This document shows, one piece after another, positions 7,912-17,388 of a stretch of 64,000 nt of DNA (its first letter is position 1; every line of letters begins with the position of its first letter). The stretch spans positions 124,001 through 188,000 of the forward strand of contig CBDCGI010000005.1 of assembly GCA_965216725.1 (NCBI GenBank), in the 5' to 3' direction. The notes under the pieces are model-generated. The model was given only the letters and a program-made list of their open reading frames with translations. It was not told the DNA's origin and did no database searches. Both the position numbers and the translations under genes were made by a program. The DNA comes from JACZUI01 sp965216725. GTDB taxonomy: Bacteria > Actinomycetota > Acidimicrobiia > Spongiisociales > ZC4RG35.

Positions 7912-8487
7912 CTAAGGAGCACGGTCTGGGGCATTGCGGTCTTGCCAGTAGATGACCAGGCACCCGACGGCGGCGCCCAGGGCGTTGGCCACCAGGTCGA
8001 GGGCGTTGTTCCCGTAGTCACCGACGCTGACGTCGCTGATGGCGGTGCCGATCAACTCGCCAATCTCAACCACTGCTCCCCCGCCCATGACCACCAGGAA
8101 GTTGATCACAGCCAGACCTTTCAGGTTGTAACCGTCGCCGGCGAAGCGGGTCAGCACATGCCAGGCCACGAATGCGAGGCCGAAAGCCGCCACCGCGTGA
8201 AAGACCTTGTCGTAGGGGATAGGCCCAACGAAACCCGCGGCGTAAAGGGGGCTGCCATCGGTGAGAACCACTCCGCCGACCATGTTGAACAGTCCGACGA
8301 AGGCCATCACCCACAACAGAGTCGTCGAGAACTTGGTCAGCCGATGGAACACTCCAAACACCACGAGTAGCAGCAGTGTCAGTCCCAGATAGATGAAAGT
8401 GAGTGAGCTGTCAACGACGATGCCGTAGATGGTGAGGCCAACCGTGTAGGCGGCGATGAAGACCAAGACCATCCACTCCGACCTCAT
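7912..8487 (-). CDS. YjdF/DUF2238-like integral membrane protein
   Basis: A 191-residue membrane protein with about five to six hydrophobic segments (for example SLTFIYLGLTLLLLVVFGVF and GLAFVAWHVLTRF), and conserved-looking polar pieces IPYDKVFHAVAAFGLA and EIGELIGTAISDVSVGDYGNNALDLVANALGA. These resemble the DUF2238/YjdF family of inner-membrane proteins, whose biochemical role is unknown. The ATG at 8487 is chosen because TACGGT lies 6 bases upstream. A longer start at 8520 would include the box. It is divergent from bpa. Confidence 0.68.
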   Translation of the reverse strand: MRSEWMVLVFIAAYTVGLTIYGIVVDSSLTFIYLGLTLLLLVVFGVFHRLTKFSTTLLWVMAFVGLFNMVGGVVLTDGSPLYAAGFVGPIPYDKVFHAVAAFGLAFVAWHVLTRFAGDGYNLKGLAVINFLVVMGGGAVVEIGELIGTAISDVSVGDYGNNALDLVANALGAAVGCLVIYWQDRNAPDRAP

Positions 8488-8493
8488 CAGACA

Positions 8494-8499
8494 ACCGTA
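8494..8499 (-). promoter_or_regulatory. -10 box, leaderless start of the YjdF-like gene
   Basis: TACGGT on the minus strand, 6 bases, then ATG at 8487. It fixes the start choice for that gene. Confidence 0.45.
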
Positions 8500-8534
8500 A
8501 TTGCAGGCGGCGCCACCCAAGGTTTGATCCTCAA

Positions 8535-8540
8535 TAGGCT
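8535..8540 (+). promoter_or_regulatory. -10 box, leaderless start of bpa
   Basis: TAGGCT, then GGGCTC, then the ATG of bpa at 8547. This is the standard leaderless geometry in this window. Confidence 0.5.
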
Positions 8541-8546
8541 GGGCTC

Positions 8547-9008
8547 ATGGAAGAAACCGTCACTGCTGACGAGGTACAGGAAAACAATCACGCCGAGGAC
8601 GAAGAGGCGCCGACCAGCTCGCCGACCAAGCTGATTCGGATCGCATCCATGACCCGGGCAATGCTCGAAGAGGTGCGTCAGTCGCCCTTGGACGAGAGTG
8701 GCCGCACCCGTTTGGCCGAGGTCCACGGCAAGTCCCTGGACGAGCTACGACAAGTGCTCTCACCCGAGTTGCTTGACGAATTCGACGAGGTCATGGTGCC
8801 TCTCAGCGAGGACGCCGAGGTGTCAGGCGATGAGCTGAGGATCGCCCAGGCTCAATTGATCGGATGGCTGGAAGGACTGTTCCACGGCATACAAGCCTCG
8901 CTGTGGTCGCAGCAGATGGCGGCCCAGTCGCAGCTGGCCGAGATGCAGAAGCGTGCCGCCTTGCCGAAAGGCGCGGCCCCCGACGAGTCGTCCGGGCTCT
9001 ATTTGTGA
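8547..9008 (+). CDS. bpa: Bacterial proteasome activator (Bpa/PafE family)
   Basis: A 153-residue protein of the DUF2587 family. Mycobacterial Bpa (PafE) forms a dodecameric ring that docks on the 20S proteasome through a C-terminal GQYL motif and opens the gate without ATP. Here the C-terminus is SSGLYL, so Gly-x-Tyr-Leu is kept. The N-terminal 30 residues are acidic and probably disordered. Residues about 30-135 form the helical bundle (RIASMTRAMLEEVRQSPLDE and AQLIGWLEGLFHGIQASLWS). The presence of Bpa implies a 20S core proteasome elsewhere in the genome. It converges with whiB with one base between stops. Confidence 0.87.
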   Translation: MEETVTADEVQENNHAEDEEAPTSSPTKLIRIASMTRAMLEEVRQSPLDESGRTRLAEVHGKSLDELRQVLSPELLDEFDEVMVPLSEDAEVSGDELRIAQAQLIGWLEGLFHGIQASLWSQQMAAQSQLAEMQKRAALPKGAAPDESSGLYL

Positions 9009-9009
9009 G

Positions 9010-9285
9010 CTAGCCGACCTTGCGTTGGCGCAGCGCCCGCTCCCGGCGCACCCGCCTGCGCTCACGTTCGCTCATGCCACCCCAGATTCCGAACTTCTCC
9101 CCCATATCCACCGCGTAGTCGAGGCATTCGACCCGGACTTCACAAGCCCCACAGATCGCTTTCGCCTTACGCGTTGACGCCCCCCGTTCGGGAAAGAACA
9201 AGTCGGCATCAGCCCCCCGGCAATTGGCGTAGTCCTGCCACGACAGCTGCCCCACCGCCAGAGCTTCGACGAGCTTGCTCTGCAT
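9010..9285 (-). CDS. WhiB-family Fe-S transcriptional regulator
   Basis: A 91-residue Wbl protein, found only in actinobacteria and their phages. The four cluster-binding cysteines are C22, C45, C48 and C54 in the pattern C-x22-CxxC-x5-C, followed by the G[VI]WGG turn (GIWGG, 66-70) and a basic DNA-binding tail (RERRRVRRERALRQRKVG). Wbl proteins hold a [4Fe-4S] cluster sensitive to O2 or NO and often act by binding the housekeeping sigma factor. An AGGAGAAGAGG ribosome-binding site precedes the ATG. A 14-bp palindrome lies just upstream. Confidence 0.92.
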   Translation of the reverse strand: MQSKLVEALAVGQLSWQDYANCRGADADLFFPERGASTRKAKAICGACEVRVECLDYAVDMGEKFGIWGGMSERERRRVRRERALRQRKVG

Positions 9286-9302
9286 CCTCTTCTCCTAACA
9301 AC

Positions 9303-9316
9303 CGTGTAATTACACG
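9303..9316. promoter_or_regulatory. 14-bp perfect palindrome upstream of whiB
   Basis: CGTGTAATTACACG is a perfect palindrome lying 18-31 bases before the whiB start. It overlaps AT-rich sequence that could be the whiB -10 region. It could be an operator for autoregulation or another dimeric regulator. The divergent sdhC start is 88 bases away. Confidence 0.45.
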
Positions 9317-9389
9317 TTTGACATTACGGAAGGGCGCGCGCGCCGTCAACCCCGGACGCACCCGGCGATCCCCTCCCGTGAAGAGTTGC

Positions 9390-9395
9390 CATAAT
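9390..9395 (+). promoter_or_regulatory. -10-like box upstream of sdhC
   Basis: CATAAT, then 8 bases, then the GTG start of sdhC at 9404. No Shine-Dalgarno sequence fits in between, so the sdh mRNA may be leaderless. Confidence 0.4.
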
Positions 9396-9403
9396 GGGAA
9401 TCA

Positions 9404-10132
9404 GTGGTCACGACAGAGCGGAAGAGAAAAGCCCCCTGGCCGCTGAGCCTCTATCAGACGGCTGTAGGCAAGAAGTGGGTCATGGCCCTCACCGGGATCG
9501 CCATCATCGGCTTCGTCATCGCCCACATGATCGGGAACTGGAAGATCTTCCTCCCCGACGTCGATGGCGTCCCTGAGATAGACCTCTACGCGGAAGCGCT
9601 ACGCGAGCTCCTGTTCCCGCTGGTTCCCGAGCATGTCGTGCTGTGGATATTTCGCATCGGGCTCATAGTGGCCTTCGTCGTTCATATCCACGCCGCCTAC
9701 TCACTCACGATCATGAGCCGGCAGGCTCGAGTCGACGAGTATCAGGGGCCGCGCAGATACCTGGCCGCGGACTATGCCAGCCGCACCATGCGCTGGTCTG
9801 GAGTCATCCTCGGCGCCTTCATCCTCTTTCATCTGGCCGACCTGACATGGGGCGTGGAGCCGGCAGCACCCGACGTGTGGGAACGTGGTGAGGTCTACGC
9901 CAACTTCGTGGCGACCTTCAGCCGGGCGCCGGTGACTGTGTTCTACGTGATCTCGATGGGCCTTCTCGGGCTCCACATCTATCACGGGGCATGGTCGATG
10001 TTCCAGAGCCTTGGGATCAACAACCCTCGGTACAACGCCCTTCGCCGTTATCTGGCCATCGGGCTGGCAGCACTGGTCACCGTGGGGAACGCCATCATGC
10101 CCATCGCCGTTCTCGTCGGGTGGGTGGGGTGA
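9404..10132 (+). CDS. sdhC: Succinate dehydrogenase cytochrome b subunit (b558 type)
   Basis: A 242-residue membrane anchor of complex II with five hydrophobic segments (near 29-45, 80-105, 125-145, 170-195 and 215-240). Candidate haem-ligand histidines lie in helices 1-4 ([34 protein letters not shown]). A single anchor of this size with no sdhD gene is the dihaem type found in Bacillus and many actinobacteria, which takes electrons to menaquinone. GTG start; its stop overlaps the sdhA ATG by one base. Confidence 0.9.
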   Translation: MVTTERKRKAPWPLSLYQTAVGKKWVMALTGIAIIGFVIAHMIGNWKIFLPDVDGVPEIDLYAEALRELLFPLVPEHVVLWIFRIGLIVAFVVHIHAAYSLTIMSRQARVDEYQGPRRYLAADYASRTMRWSGVILGAFILFHLADLTWGVEPAAPDVWERGEVYANFVATFSRAPVTVFYVISMGLLGLHIYHGAWSMFQSLGINNPRYNALRRYLAIGLAALVTVGNAIMPIAVLVGWVG

Positions 10133-12054
10133 TGTCTTTGAAGCTCGAATCAAAGGTCCCTGCCGGTCCCCTTTCTGACAAATGGGAGAGCCACAAGTTC
10201 TCGGTCAATTTGGTGAACCCAGCCAACAAGCGGAAGTTCAAGATCATCGTGGTTGGCACCGGCCTGGCCGGGGCGTCCGCAGCAGCCACGTTGGGTGAGC
10301 TTGGCTACAACGTCGAGGCCTTCACCTTCCACGACACCCCGCGGCGAGCGCACTCGATAGCGGCCCAGGGCGGAATCAACGCCGCCAAGAACTACCGCAA
10401 CGACGGAGACTCGGTGTGGCGGTTGTTCTACGACACGATCAAGGGTGGCGACTACCGGAGTCGGGAGGCGAACGTCCACCGTCTGGCTGAGGTCTCGCTG
10501 AACATCATCGACCAGGCAACGGCCCAGGGCGTTCCCTTTGCCCGGGAGTACGGCGGTTTGCTGGACAATCGCTCGTTCGGTGGGGCCCAGGTCTCTCGGA
10601 CCTTCTATGCCCGGGGCCAGACCGGCCAACAGCTCCTTCTTGGCGCATACCAGGCGTTGATGCGTCAGGTCGACACCGGCAAGGTGAGACTTCACACCCG
10701 GGCGGAGATGCTCGACCTGGTGGTGAAGGATGGCCAAGCGGTGGGGATCATCGTCCGTGACCTTGTGACGGGCGAGGTCAGCAGCCATTCCGCTCATGCC
10801 GTGGTTCTTGCCACGGGTGGCTATTCCAACGTCTTCTTCCTCTCCACCAATGCGATGGCCTCCAATGTCACCGCGATTTGGCGCGCTCACCGCAAAGGTG
10901 CCGCCTTCGCCAACCCTTGCTTCACCCAGATCCACCCGACTTGCATCCCCGCCTCCGACGAGTTCCAGTCGAAGCTGACCCTGATGTCGGAGTCATTGAG
11001 GAACGACGGCCGAATTTGGGTGCCGAAGAATCCCGACGAGCAGCGTGCGGCGAACCACGTCCCAGAGTCAGACCGGGATTACTACCTGGAGCGGACATAC
11101 CCGGCTTTTGGAAACTTGGTCCCCCGGGATGTCGCCTCCCGGGCAGCGAAGCGAATGGTCGATTCCGAATACGGAGTCGGGCCGCTGAAGAATGGTGTCT
11201 ACCTCGATTTCAGGGATTCGATCGAACGCGACGGCAAGGCGGCCATCGAAGAGCGGTATTCGAACCTGTTCGAGATGTACGAGCGGATCACCGACGAGGA
11301 CCCGTACCAGGTTCCGATGCGGATCTACCCGGCTCCCCACTACACCATGGGCGGCCTCTGGGTCGACTACAACCTGATGACGACCATCCCCGGCCTCTAC
11401 GCAATCGGCGAAGCCAACTTCAGCGATCACGGGGCCAATCGCCTGGGCGCCTCGGCTCTCATGCAGGGTCTCGCCGACGGGTACTTCGTGCTCCCCTACA
11501 CCATCGGCGATTATCTCGCCGGGCTGCTCAACACGCCCACCGTCCCTACGGACGATCCCGTATTCGCCGAGACCGCCAATCAGGTCGACCAACGGGTCGA
11601 CGGGTACCTGGACACCCGCGGGACCCGGTCGGTCGACTGGTTCCACAAGGAACTGGGCAAGATCATGCTCGAGTACTGCGGGATGTCGAGAAGCCAAACG
11701 GGCTTGGAGAAGGCACTCTCGGAGATCCCCGCGTTGCACGAGGAGTATCTGAGCGACGTGAAGGTGCTGGGCTCGGCCAACACCTTCAATCAGGGTTTGG
11801 AACGGGCAGGCCGGGTGGACGACTTCTTCGAGCTGGCCCAGGTGATGTGTCTCGACGCACTCAACCGCGAGGAGTCGTGTGGAGGCCATTTCCGGGAGGA
11901 GCACCAGTCAGAAGAAGGTGAGGCATTACGCGACGACGAGGGCTTCGCCAACGTCTCGGCCTGGGAGTGGACAGGCGATGCTTCCCAGCCCGAACTGAAC
12001 ACCGAGCATCTCGATTTCGAAGACGTCACCCTCACCACGAGGAGCTACAAGTGA
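10132..12054 (+). CDS. sdhA: Succinate dehydrogenase flavoprotein subunit
   Basis: A 640-residue FAD subunit that oxidises succinate to fumarate. It has the dinucleotide fold [20 protein letters not shown] (about residues 39-58), the flavinylation histidine in [11 protein letters not shown], the active-site stretch [10 protein letters not shown] and the C-terminal FAD motif [15 protein letters not shown]. The length matches the Bacillus/actinobacterial type-B enzymes. The ATG at 10132 overlaps the sdhC stop. A longer upstream in-frame start would lie inside sdhC and is rejected. Confidence 0.95.
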   Translation: MSLKLESKVPAGPLSDKWESHKFSVNLVNPANKRKFKIIVVGTGLAGASAAATLGELGYNVEAFTFHDTPRRAHSIAAQGGINAAKNYRNDGDSVWRLFYDTIKGGDYRSREANVHRLAEVSLNIIDQATAQGVPFAREYGGLLDNRSFGGAQVSRTFYARGQTGQQLLLGAYQALMRQVDTGKVRLHTRAEMLDLVVKDGQAVGIIVRDLVTGEVSSHSAHAVVLATGGYSNVFFLSTNAMASNVTAIWRAHRKGAAFANPCFTQIHPTCIPASDEFQSKLTLMSESLRNDGRIWVPKNPDEQRAANHVPESDRDYYLERTYPAFGNLVPRDVASRAAKRMVDSEYGVGPLKNGVYLDFRDSIERDGKAAIEERYSNLFEMYERITDEDPYQVPMRIYPAPHYTMGGLWVDYNLMTTIPGLYAIGEANFSDHGANRLGASALMQGLADGYFVLPYTIGDYLAGLLNTPTVPTDDPVFAETANQVDQRVDGYLDTRGTRSVDWFHKELGKIMLEYCGMSRSQTGLEKALSEIPALHEEYLSDVKVLGSANTFNQGLERAGRVDDFFELAQVMCLDALNREESCGGHFREEHQSEEGEALRDDEGFANVSAWEWTGDASQPELNTEHLDFEDVTLTTRSYK

Positions 12055-12076
12055 GCTACCGGGCGGGGGCAGCGAC

Positions 12077-12841
12077 GTGAACCTCACCCTTCAGGTGTGG
12101 CGCCAGGCGGGCCCGGAGGCGACCGGAAGCTTCAGGACCTATGACGTGTCCGGTATCTCCGAGGAGATGTCTTTCCTCGAAATGCTCGACGTGCTCAACG
12201 AACGTTTGGTCAACGAAGGTGAGGAGCCGATCGCCTTCGACCACGACTGCCGGGAGGGCATCTGCGGCACCTGTGGTGTGATGATCGACGGATTGGCGCA
12301 TGGCCCCCAGCAGGGCACGGCGACTTGCCAGCTTCACATGCGCAAGTTCTCCGACGGCGCCACGATCACGGTCGAACCGTGGCGGGCAACGGGGTTCCCA
12401 CTCGTGAAGGACTTGGTAGTGGACAGGTCGGCCTTCGACCTCATCGTGGAGGCCGGCGGCTACATCAGCGTCGATACCGGGTCCGCTCCGGAAGCGAACT
12501 TGATCCCGGTGCCCAAGGAGGTGGCCGACACCGCCTTCGACGCCGCGGCCTGCATCGGGTGCGGAGCCTGTGTGGCGGCCTGTCCAAACGGCGCCGCCAA
12601 CCTGTTCACCAGCGCCAAGATCAGCCATCTCAACCTGCTTCCACAGGGCCAGGCGGAGCGATGGAGGCGGACCGAGCGAATGGTGGAAGTCATGGAGGAG
12701 TACTTCGGGTCTTGCAGCAACCATGCAGAATGTGAGAAGGCATGCCCCAAGCAGATTTCGATCGACTTCATCGCCATGATGAACTCCGACTTCGTGAAGG
12801 CCAAGTTCAAGAATCGGAGGCTGGCCGGCCAACACGGCTAA
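12077..12841 (+). CDS. sdhB: Succinate dehydrogenase iron-sulfur subunit
   Basis: A 254-residue electron-transfer subunit. The N-terminal ferredoxin domain carries the [2Fe-2S] motif [10 protein letters not shown]. The C-terminal domain carries [14 protein letters not shown] and a final C-x3-CP (EKACPKQ) for the [4Fe-4S] and [3Fe-4S] clusters. It links the SdhA flavin to the quinone site in SdhC. GTG start 22 bases after sdhA. It completes sdhCAB. Confidence 0.94.
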   Translation: MNLTLQVWRQAGPEATGSFRTYDVSGISEEMSFLEMLDVLNERLVNEGEEPIAFDHDCREGICGTCGVMIDGLAHGPQQGTATCQLHMRKFSDGATITVEPWRATGFPLVKDLVVDRSAFDLIVEAGGYISVDTGSAPEANLIPVPKEVADTAFDAAACIGCGACVAACPNGAANLFTSAKISHLNLLPQGQAERWRRTERMVEVMEEYFGSCSNHAECEKACPKQISIDFIAMMNSDFVKAKFKNRRLAGQHG

Positions 12842-12936
12842 CGGCCACATCACGCAGAGTGGCTAGGAACCGGCCAGCCTTAGACTCCTCCGCAGCGGGG
12901 CGATAGGCTCCAACACGACAGCAAAGTGAGCGCAAG
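12842..12936. other. Short intergenic region before the TadE/TadG array
   Basis: It contains TAGGCT at 12904-12909, a plausible -10 box that would start transcription just before the first TadE gene at 12937. No obvious terminator hairpin for sdhB is visible. Confidence 0.3.
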
Positions 12937-13449
12937 GTGGGCTGGGATCCATCCTCAAAACTCAGATCCCGGGGTAGGAGTGGCGAACGCGGCGCTGCAC
13001 TCGTCGAAATGGCACTGGTCCTGACCCTGCTGGTGATGCTTCTGGTGGGCACAGTCACGGGTGCGGTGGCGTTGGGTCAGAAGAACTCGCTGCAAAACGC
13101 AGCGCGCGAGGCCAGCCGCTTCGGCGCCACACTCCCGGGACCCATCGATCTCGCGTGGCTCCAGTCAGTGCGGAATGTTGCCCGAGCGGCCGCCACAGGC
13201 GATCTCGAGACTTCGATCTCTGGCCAGTACATCTGCGTCGCGTTCGTCGACGGCTCAAACGACACTCGTCTCACCGACACCGGCGGTGTCGAGGCGCAAG
13301 CCGCTCAGGAGTGCTATGACGACGGCCGGCCCAGCGGTGAGCGGAGGGTCCAGGTTGTGACTGAACGGGAGACCACCCTCCAGGCCATAGTGTTTTCGAC
13401 AGATATCACGCTCACGACGCCTGCTGCAGCCAGGTACGAGAGAGAATGA
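12937..13449 (+). CDS. TadE-like pseudopilin 1
   Basis: A 170-residue protein. It has a basic leader with SGERGAALVEMALVL, then a hydrophobic helix of about 20 residues (LTLLVMLLVGTVTGAVALG), then NAAREASRFGA, the TadE motif after the helix, and a secreted domain with two Cys near residues 98 and 123. Gly followed by Glu at +5 is the prepilin-peptidase signal. TadE proteins are minor pseudopilins of Flp pili. It starts the second Tad region, which has no ATPase or platform gene. The end overlaps the next gene as ATGA. Confidence 0.82.
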   Translation: MGWDPSSKLRSRGRSGERGAALVEMALVLTLLVMLLVGTVTGAVALGQKNSLQNAAREASRFGATLPGPIDLAWLQSVRNVARAAATGDLETSISGQYICVAFVDGSNDTRLTDTGGVEAQAAQECYDDGRPSGERRVQVVTERETTLQAIVFSTDITLTTPAAARYERE

Positions 13450-15212
13450 GAAGAGCCATTAGCAACGATCGCGGAGCCTCGATAGTCGTCTTGTCTCTTG
13501 GTTTGTTCATGCTCATAGGGGCGGCAGCCATAGCAATAGATCTTGCCGCGATGCGAACTGACCGAAGCGTCGACCAGAAGGTGTCGGACAGTGCGGCAGC
13601 CGCTGGAGCTCTGGCCGCGGTGACCGGCGATGGCCAGAACGCATGCGAAGCGGCACTCGCGTATGTCGCAGCCAACATGAGCTCGATCTCCTCTCTGAAC
13701 GACACCGGGTGTGCCTCGGCGTTCTCTTCATCGTGCATCGCCGGAACTGCAGAATCGCACACGGTGACATCGGGGAGACACACATTCACGGTCACTTATC
13801 CGGTACCGGATGCCAGCCCTTTCATGACATCGGGCCTCCTCGGAGGCACAAGTCAGCCAGTCGTAGCGGAGGACGGCGATCCCTGCGACCGGGTTGCGGT
13901 TCAGGTGAGTGCCGTCCACAGCGGCCTATTTGCCCGAGTGCTCGGATTTGAGCAGGGCACTACCACCGTTCACACCGTTGCCACCGCGGTTCTTCCCTCG
14001 GGCGGTGGCGTGCCTTTGAACCTCCTGGTCCTCGATCGATTTGGTTGTCAGGCAATCCTTGTCCAGGGCAACGGTGGTGTCATCGTCGATGCGGTAGTCA
14101 ATGAGGATGGAACGGGCCTTATCGCCGGTGTCGCTGCCTCAGACTCGGACGCCAGCTCGGGTTGCTCGAGCGACGGAGTGATCGACATCGACGGGTCCAA
14201 TCCGATCATCCGTGCTGATGGTCCAGAAGGCTGTTCCAACCAGACCGGTACAGGCACGGTCGGAGGCTTTACAAGCGGCCACGGATGCGGGCTGCTGCAG
14301 ACATTGGCTCCAGGAACGCCGGGCTGCAACCTCCCGGCCTGCACTCCAGGCGCCGGTGGAGCCAACCCACCAAACCCCGACCCAACCGCCTTGCCAGCAA
14401 GGCTGACACGGGCGCCCATCGACTACCGCTACAACTGCTGGACCGACTACACATCACCGCCAGCCGGCGTCAGCTGGGCAGTGGATCCGCTAACCACTTC
14501 CAACGAGCAAGACATCCCCGGATGCGGAGATGGCACTTCGGATCACATCTACGATCTGATCAATGCTGTCGGATCTTCCGGCTCGGCAGGATTCACCGAT
14601 TGGACGACGCTCGGCCATCCATGTCTCGTCCCCTCATCGAGCCCTCCGATCACGGTCACCGGAGATGTTCGAATCGACTGTGCCACCTTCACCGTGCAGT
14701 CCGACGTGCAGATCGTCGGGAATGTGATATTTGACGGCGACGTCAACGTGACCTCGGGGACCGCGCATCTCGACGTGCACAACTCTCTCGGGTCACCTGG
14801 GTGGACCTTTTTCCGTGACGGGACGTTGACCAAGGATGGTCAGGCCGACCTGACATTCCTGTATACCGCGGTGTACATGTCCAAGACATCAAACGTTGCC
14901 GTCTCCGGAGGGAACGACGGGAAACTCGTTTGGGTCGCGCCCAATAGCGGAAACTTCGACGATCTCGCTCTCTGGTCCGACTCGGCCACGACCCACAGCT
15001 GGGCGGGCCAAGGCGAGCTGCGGATGGAGGGAGTCTTCTTCACGCCGCTGGCGCTAGCGGACTATTCCGGTCAGGGGTCGCAGAACCAAACCGAGGCACA
15101 ATGGGTAGCCGACAAGCTTCTCGCCCGAGGTCAAGGGCAGCTGGTGATCAGACCCGAGTTCGGCAGGGCGGTGGAGTTCCCCATCCTCCCCAGGACAACC
15201 CTCATCCGATAG
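13446..15212 (+). CDS. TadG-like secreted protein 1 (588 aa)
   Basis: The N-terminus NDRGASIVVLSLGLFMLIGA has a prepilin-like signal and helix but no Glu at +5, followed by KVSDSAAAAGALAA, the TadG-like post-helix region. The extracellular part is long and rich in Gly, Ser, Thr and Asp. Around 415-480 it has short repeating strands (VRIDCATFTVQSDVQIVGNV, IFDGDVNVTSGTAHLDVHN) resembling a beta-solenoid or bactofilin-like fold. Several paired Cys suggest disulfides. It is co-translated with TadE 1. The composition differs from the other TadG-like copies after residue 180, so this module is the most diverged. Confidence 0.7.
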   Translation: MRRAISNDRGASIVVLSLGLFMLIGAAAIAIDLAAMRTDRSVDQKVSDSAAAAGALAAVTGDGQNACEAALAYVAANMSSISSLNDTGCASAFSSSCIAGTAESHTVTSGRHTFTVTYPVPDASPFMTSGLLGGTSQPVVAEDGDPCDRVAVQVSAVHSGLFARVLGFEQGTTTVHTVATAVLPSGGGVPLNLLVLDRFGCQAILVQGNGGVIVDAVVNEDGTGLIAGVAASDSDASSGCSSDGVIDIDGSNPIIRADGPEGCSNQTGTGTVGGFTSGHGCGLLQTLAPGTPGCNLPACTPGAGGANPPNPDPTALPARLTRAPIDYRYNCWTDYTSPPAGVSWAVDPLTTSNEQDIPGCGDGTSDHIYDLINAVGSSGSAGFTDWTTLGHPCLVPSSSPPITVTGDVRIDCATFTVQSDVQIVGNVIFDGDVNVTSGTAHLDVHNSLGSPGWTFFRDGTLTKDGQADLTFLYTAVYMSKTSNVAVSGGNDGKLVWVAPNSGNFDDLALWSDSATTHSWAGQGELRMEGVFFTPLALADYSGQGSQNQTEAQWVADKLLARGQGQLVIRPEFGRAVEFPILPRTTLIR

Positions 15213-15259
15213 GTCCAGAACAGGCCCAAAGACCTACTTCCAAGCGCGGTCGTTGGCTT

Positions 15260-15265
15260 TAATCT
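15260..15265 (+). promoter_or_regulatory. Possible -10 box before TadE 2
   Basis: TAATCT lies 40 bases before the TTG at 15306 and leaves a leader with GGAGGGG 6-12 bases before that TTG. It suggests that each module may have its own promoter. Confidence 0.3.
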
Positions 15266-15305
15266 GTGCTTTGGGACGACACTCTCTCTTGTGGAGGGGA
15301 ACGGA

Positions 15306-15797
15306 TTGAGGCTGGGGCACATGGGCTATATCAGATCGCGCCGGGAGCGTGGGGCGGCACTGGTCGAGTTTGCGGTGTTGATGCCGCTATTGGTTTTGCT
15401 GCTGCTGGGCATCGTCGAATTTGGCTGGCTGCTGTCACAGCATCTCGACGTACGGCACGGCGCCCGGGAAGGCGCCCGCCTGAGCGCGGTCAACTACCCG
15501 GCCGGACCGAACTTCTCGACGGGACTCAGAAATGACGGCGACCGCGATGCATTGATCGCCGAGATATGCGACCGGATGGACACCGCTTCATCTGTAGCAG
15601 TGACTCTCACCAGCGCCGGCGCAGTGGGAGACCCTTCCACGGTAAAAGTATCGGCGCCCGCCGCCAGCCTGACCGGTTTCCTCAGCTGGGCGATTCCGTC
15701 GTCGTTGAATCTGGTCTCGGAAGTCGAAATCAGGCTGGAGCAAAACGCGACGTGGACCAACACCGTTGCTCCGCCGCCGGGTCAGGCATGTCCGTAG
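15306..15797 (+). CDS. TadE-like pseudopilin 2
   Basis: A 163-residue protein. The signal is RERGAALVEFAVLMPLLVLL with Glu +5, then GIVEFGWLLSQHLDVRHGAREGARLSA cut as helix plus the TadE post-helix motif, and a beta-rich secreted tail. I chose the TTG at 15306 because GGAGGGG lies at a good distance upstream. GTG 15291 and ATG 15321 are alternatives. The end overlaps the next gene by 10 bases. The sequence GIVEFGW is shared with TadE 3, so those two are recent paralogues. Confidence 0.8.
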   Translation: MRLGHMGYIRSRRERGAALVEFAVLMPLLVLLLLGIVEFGWLLSQHLDVRHGAREGARLSAVNYPAGPNFSTGLRNDGDRDALIAEICDRMDTASSVAVTLTSAGAVGDPSTVKVSAPAASLTGFLSWAIPSSLNLVSEVEIRLEQNATWTNTVAPPPGQACP

Positions 15798-17239
15798 CAA
15801 AGACCTCCGAGCAGGGCGCCTCAGCTGTGGTCATCGCCCTCTCAATGCTGGTGATCATGGGATTTGCCGCCCTGGCGATCGACATCGGACTAGGCCTCAA
15901 CGAAAGACGTCAGGACCAGGCGGCATCGGATGTCGGTGCCCTCGCAGCTGTCCAGTTCGCACAACCCAACGCGGGATGCTCCGGTGCAAGCTGCGTAACC
16001 CAAGCCGCGACCAACGGCGCCAACGAGGCGATAACAGTGGCCAACGCGTCTCTCGACGACCCCAGCGCGGCTGACTGGACGGATTCGTCTCGATGCGGGA
16101 CACCACCAGCCGGATTCAGCGTCTCTCCAGTGACGGACTGTGTCGCATTCACGGCGAACTTCCAGCGGGCCTGGGTGAAGGTTCCGATCATCGACTCGCC
16201 GACCTATTTCGGCCGTCTCTTGGGTGCCGACAGCCTCGCGGTGAGCGCCGACTCCATCGCCGACCAGGGTTTCAGCAACCCGGGTCCCGTCTGGCCCTTC
16301 TTGCTTCCGGGTAATGCGGCCAGTGCCGATTACAACTGCCTCAAGACCGGACCCAACCCGGCATGGGGTGTTTGTGAGGACCTTCCTGGCACGGGCAACT
16401 TCGGGTCGATGGACTTCTTCATATTCGGCAACCAGGAACGCAACACGACTCAGAAATGCACGGGTGATACCAACGGCCGTCTGGTCTCCAACATCGCACG
16501 CGGAATCGATCATCCCCTTGGCCTGCATCCCTCAGGTGTTGGCGCCGGCAAAGAAGAGAAAGAAGTATGTCCGATACTTGGAGCCGAGCCAGACATGGCG
16601 GACGGTCAACCCGGAGTGGGCTCAGCCCTCGAGGATGGACTCCTGTATGGCGGGTCCAGCTACACCATCGACGGCATCCCCTATCCGGGTCGGATCGAAG
16701 ACAGCTCAGGCTTCTTGGTCAGAGACGCACAGGGCAGCACACCAGCAGCGCGAATCGATGACACCACGCTCTGGTCCTACCTGGCTGGCGGGCTGCCCGG
16801 TCCGTGTAGCTCCGCAACCGTCGACACTCCCCAAGAGATGGTCTCCTGCATCGGCTGGGCCAAGTCGACCGGCACCGAGATATTCATTGACGACATCATC
16901 TTCGCCCCCAGATTCGGGTTCACCCCGGGAGTTTGGGAACTGGACTTCTTGACGCCTGGGTCGGCCTATCACATCAAGGAGTATCGGCCGGTCTACATGG
17001 ACACCACCTACTACGGATGCACATCCAGCTCTTGTGACATTGTTCACACTGTGGGTGTGGCAGATGGCGGCCCGTGCGGGCCCGACCCCGAATTCGTGAC
17101 ATGCGGGACTCCTGGCCCCGGCAACAAGGGCCTGGATGCTGTTGCTGCATACATCCTCGACCCGAGCATCCTCCCCGACGTCGCAAAGACTCCGAATCCG
17201 GGGGCAGCCAACCAGCGCTCCTACGCCCTGTCGGAGTAG
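15788..17239 (+). CDS. TadG-like secreted protein 2 (484 aa)
   Basis: It starts SEQGASAVVIALSMLVIMGFAALAIDIGLG, shown here only as the signal plus helix, then LNERRQDQAASDVGALAA. The extracellular domain of about 430 residues shares ordered landmarks with TadG-like 3 and 4: [AI]xGIDHPLG, an LWSYL motif, PRFGFTPGVWE and KEYRPVYMD. There are about 19 Cys, many in pairs such as CSGASC and CTSSSC, which fits an oxidised extracellular protein. No VWA or other known domain is evident. It may be a pilus-tip, adhesin or surface protein. Confidence 0.68.
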   Translation: MSVAKTSEQGASAVVIALSMLVIMGFAALAIDIGLGLNERRQDQAASDVGALAAVQFAQPNAGCSGASCVTQAATNGANEAITVANASLDDPSAADWTDSSRCGTPPAGFSVSPVTDCVAFTANFQRAWVKVPIIDSPTYFGRLLGADSLAVSADSIADQGFSNPGPVWPFLLPGNAASADYNCLKTGPNPAWGVCEDLPGTGNFGSMDFFIFGNQERNTTQKCTGDTNGRLVSNIARGIDHPLGLHPSGVGAGKEEKEVCPILGAEPDMADGQPGVGSALEDGLLYGGSSYTIDGIPYPGRIEDSSGFLVRDAQGSTPAARIDDTTLWSYLAGGLPGPCSSATVDTPQEMVSCIGWAKSTGTEIFIDDIIFAPRFGFTPGVWELDFLTPGSAYHIKEYRPVYMDTTYYGCTSSSCDIVHTVGVADGGPCGPDPEFVTCGTPGPGNKGLDAVAAYILDPSILPDVAKTPNPGAANQRSYALSE

Positions 17240-17388
17240 TAGCACCGCTGCAGCGAGATTTCGGGTCCTTAGACCCACTCAACCCTCAAGGTTTTGGTTG
17301 CTTATTCCGACATTTCCCATAGGCTGTATCCGGTCTGGGAAGGCGATTCACCACCTGGGGCAGCCTGAGCTAAGCGAAAGAGCTGAGG
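17240..17388. promoter_or_regulatory. Intermodule region with a candidate promoter
   Basis: TTGCTT at 17298-17303 and TAGGCT at 17320-17325 are separated by 16 bases and form the best -35/-10 pair in the array. They lie about 60 bases before TadE 3 at 17389. No gene is seen in the gap. Confidence 0.4.

Noticed and set aside
10878..11921. Long plus and minus open frames within sdhA
   Set aside because: They are high-GC shadows of sdhA with Arg/Gly/Pro-rich composition and no start signals.
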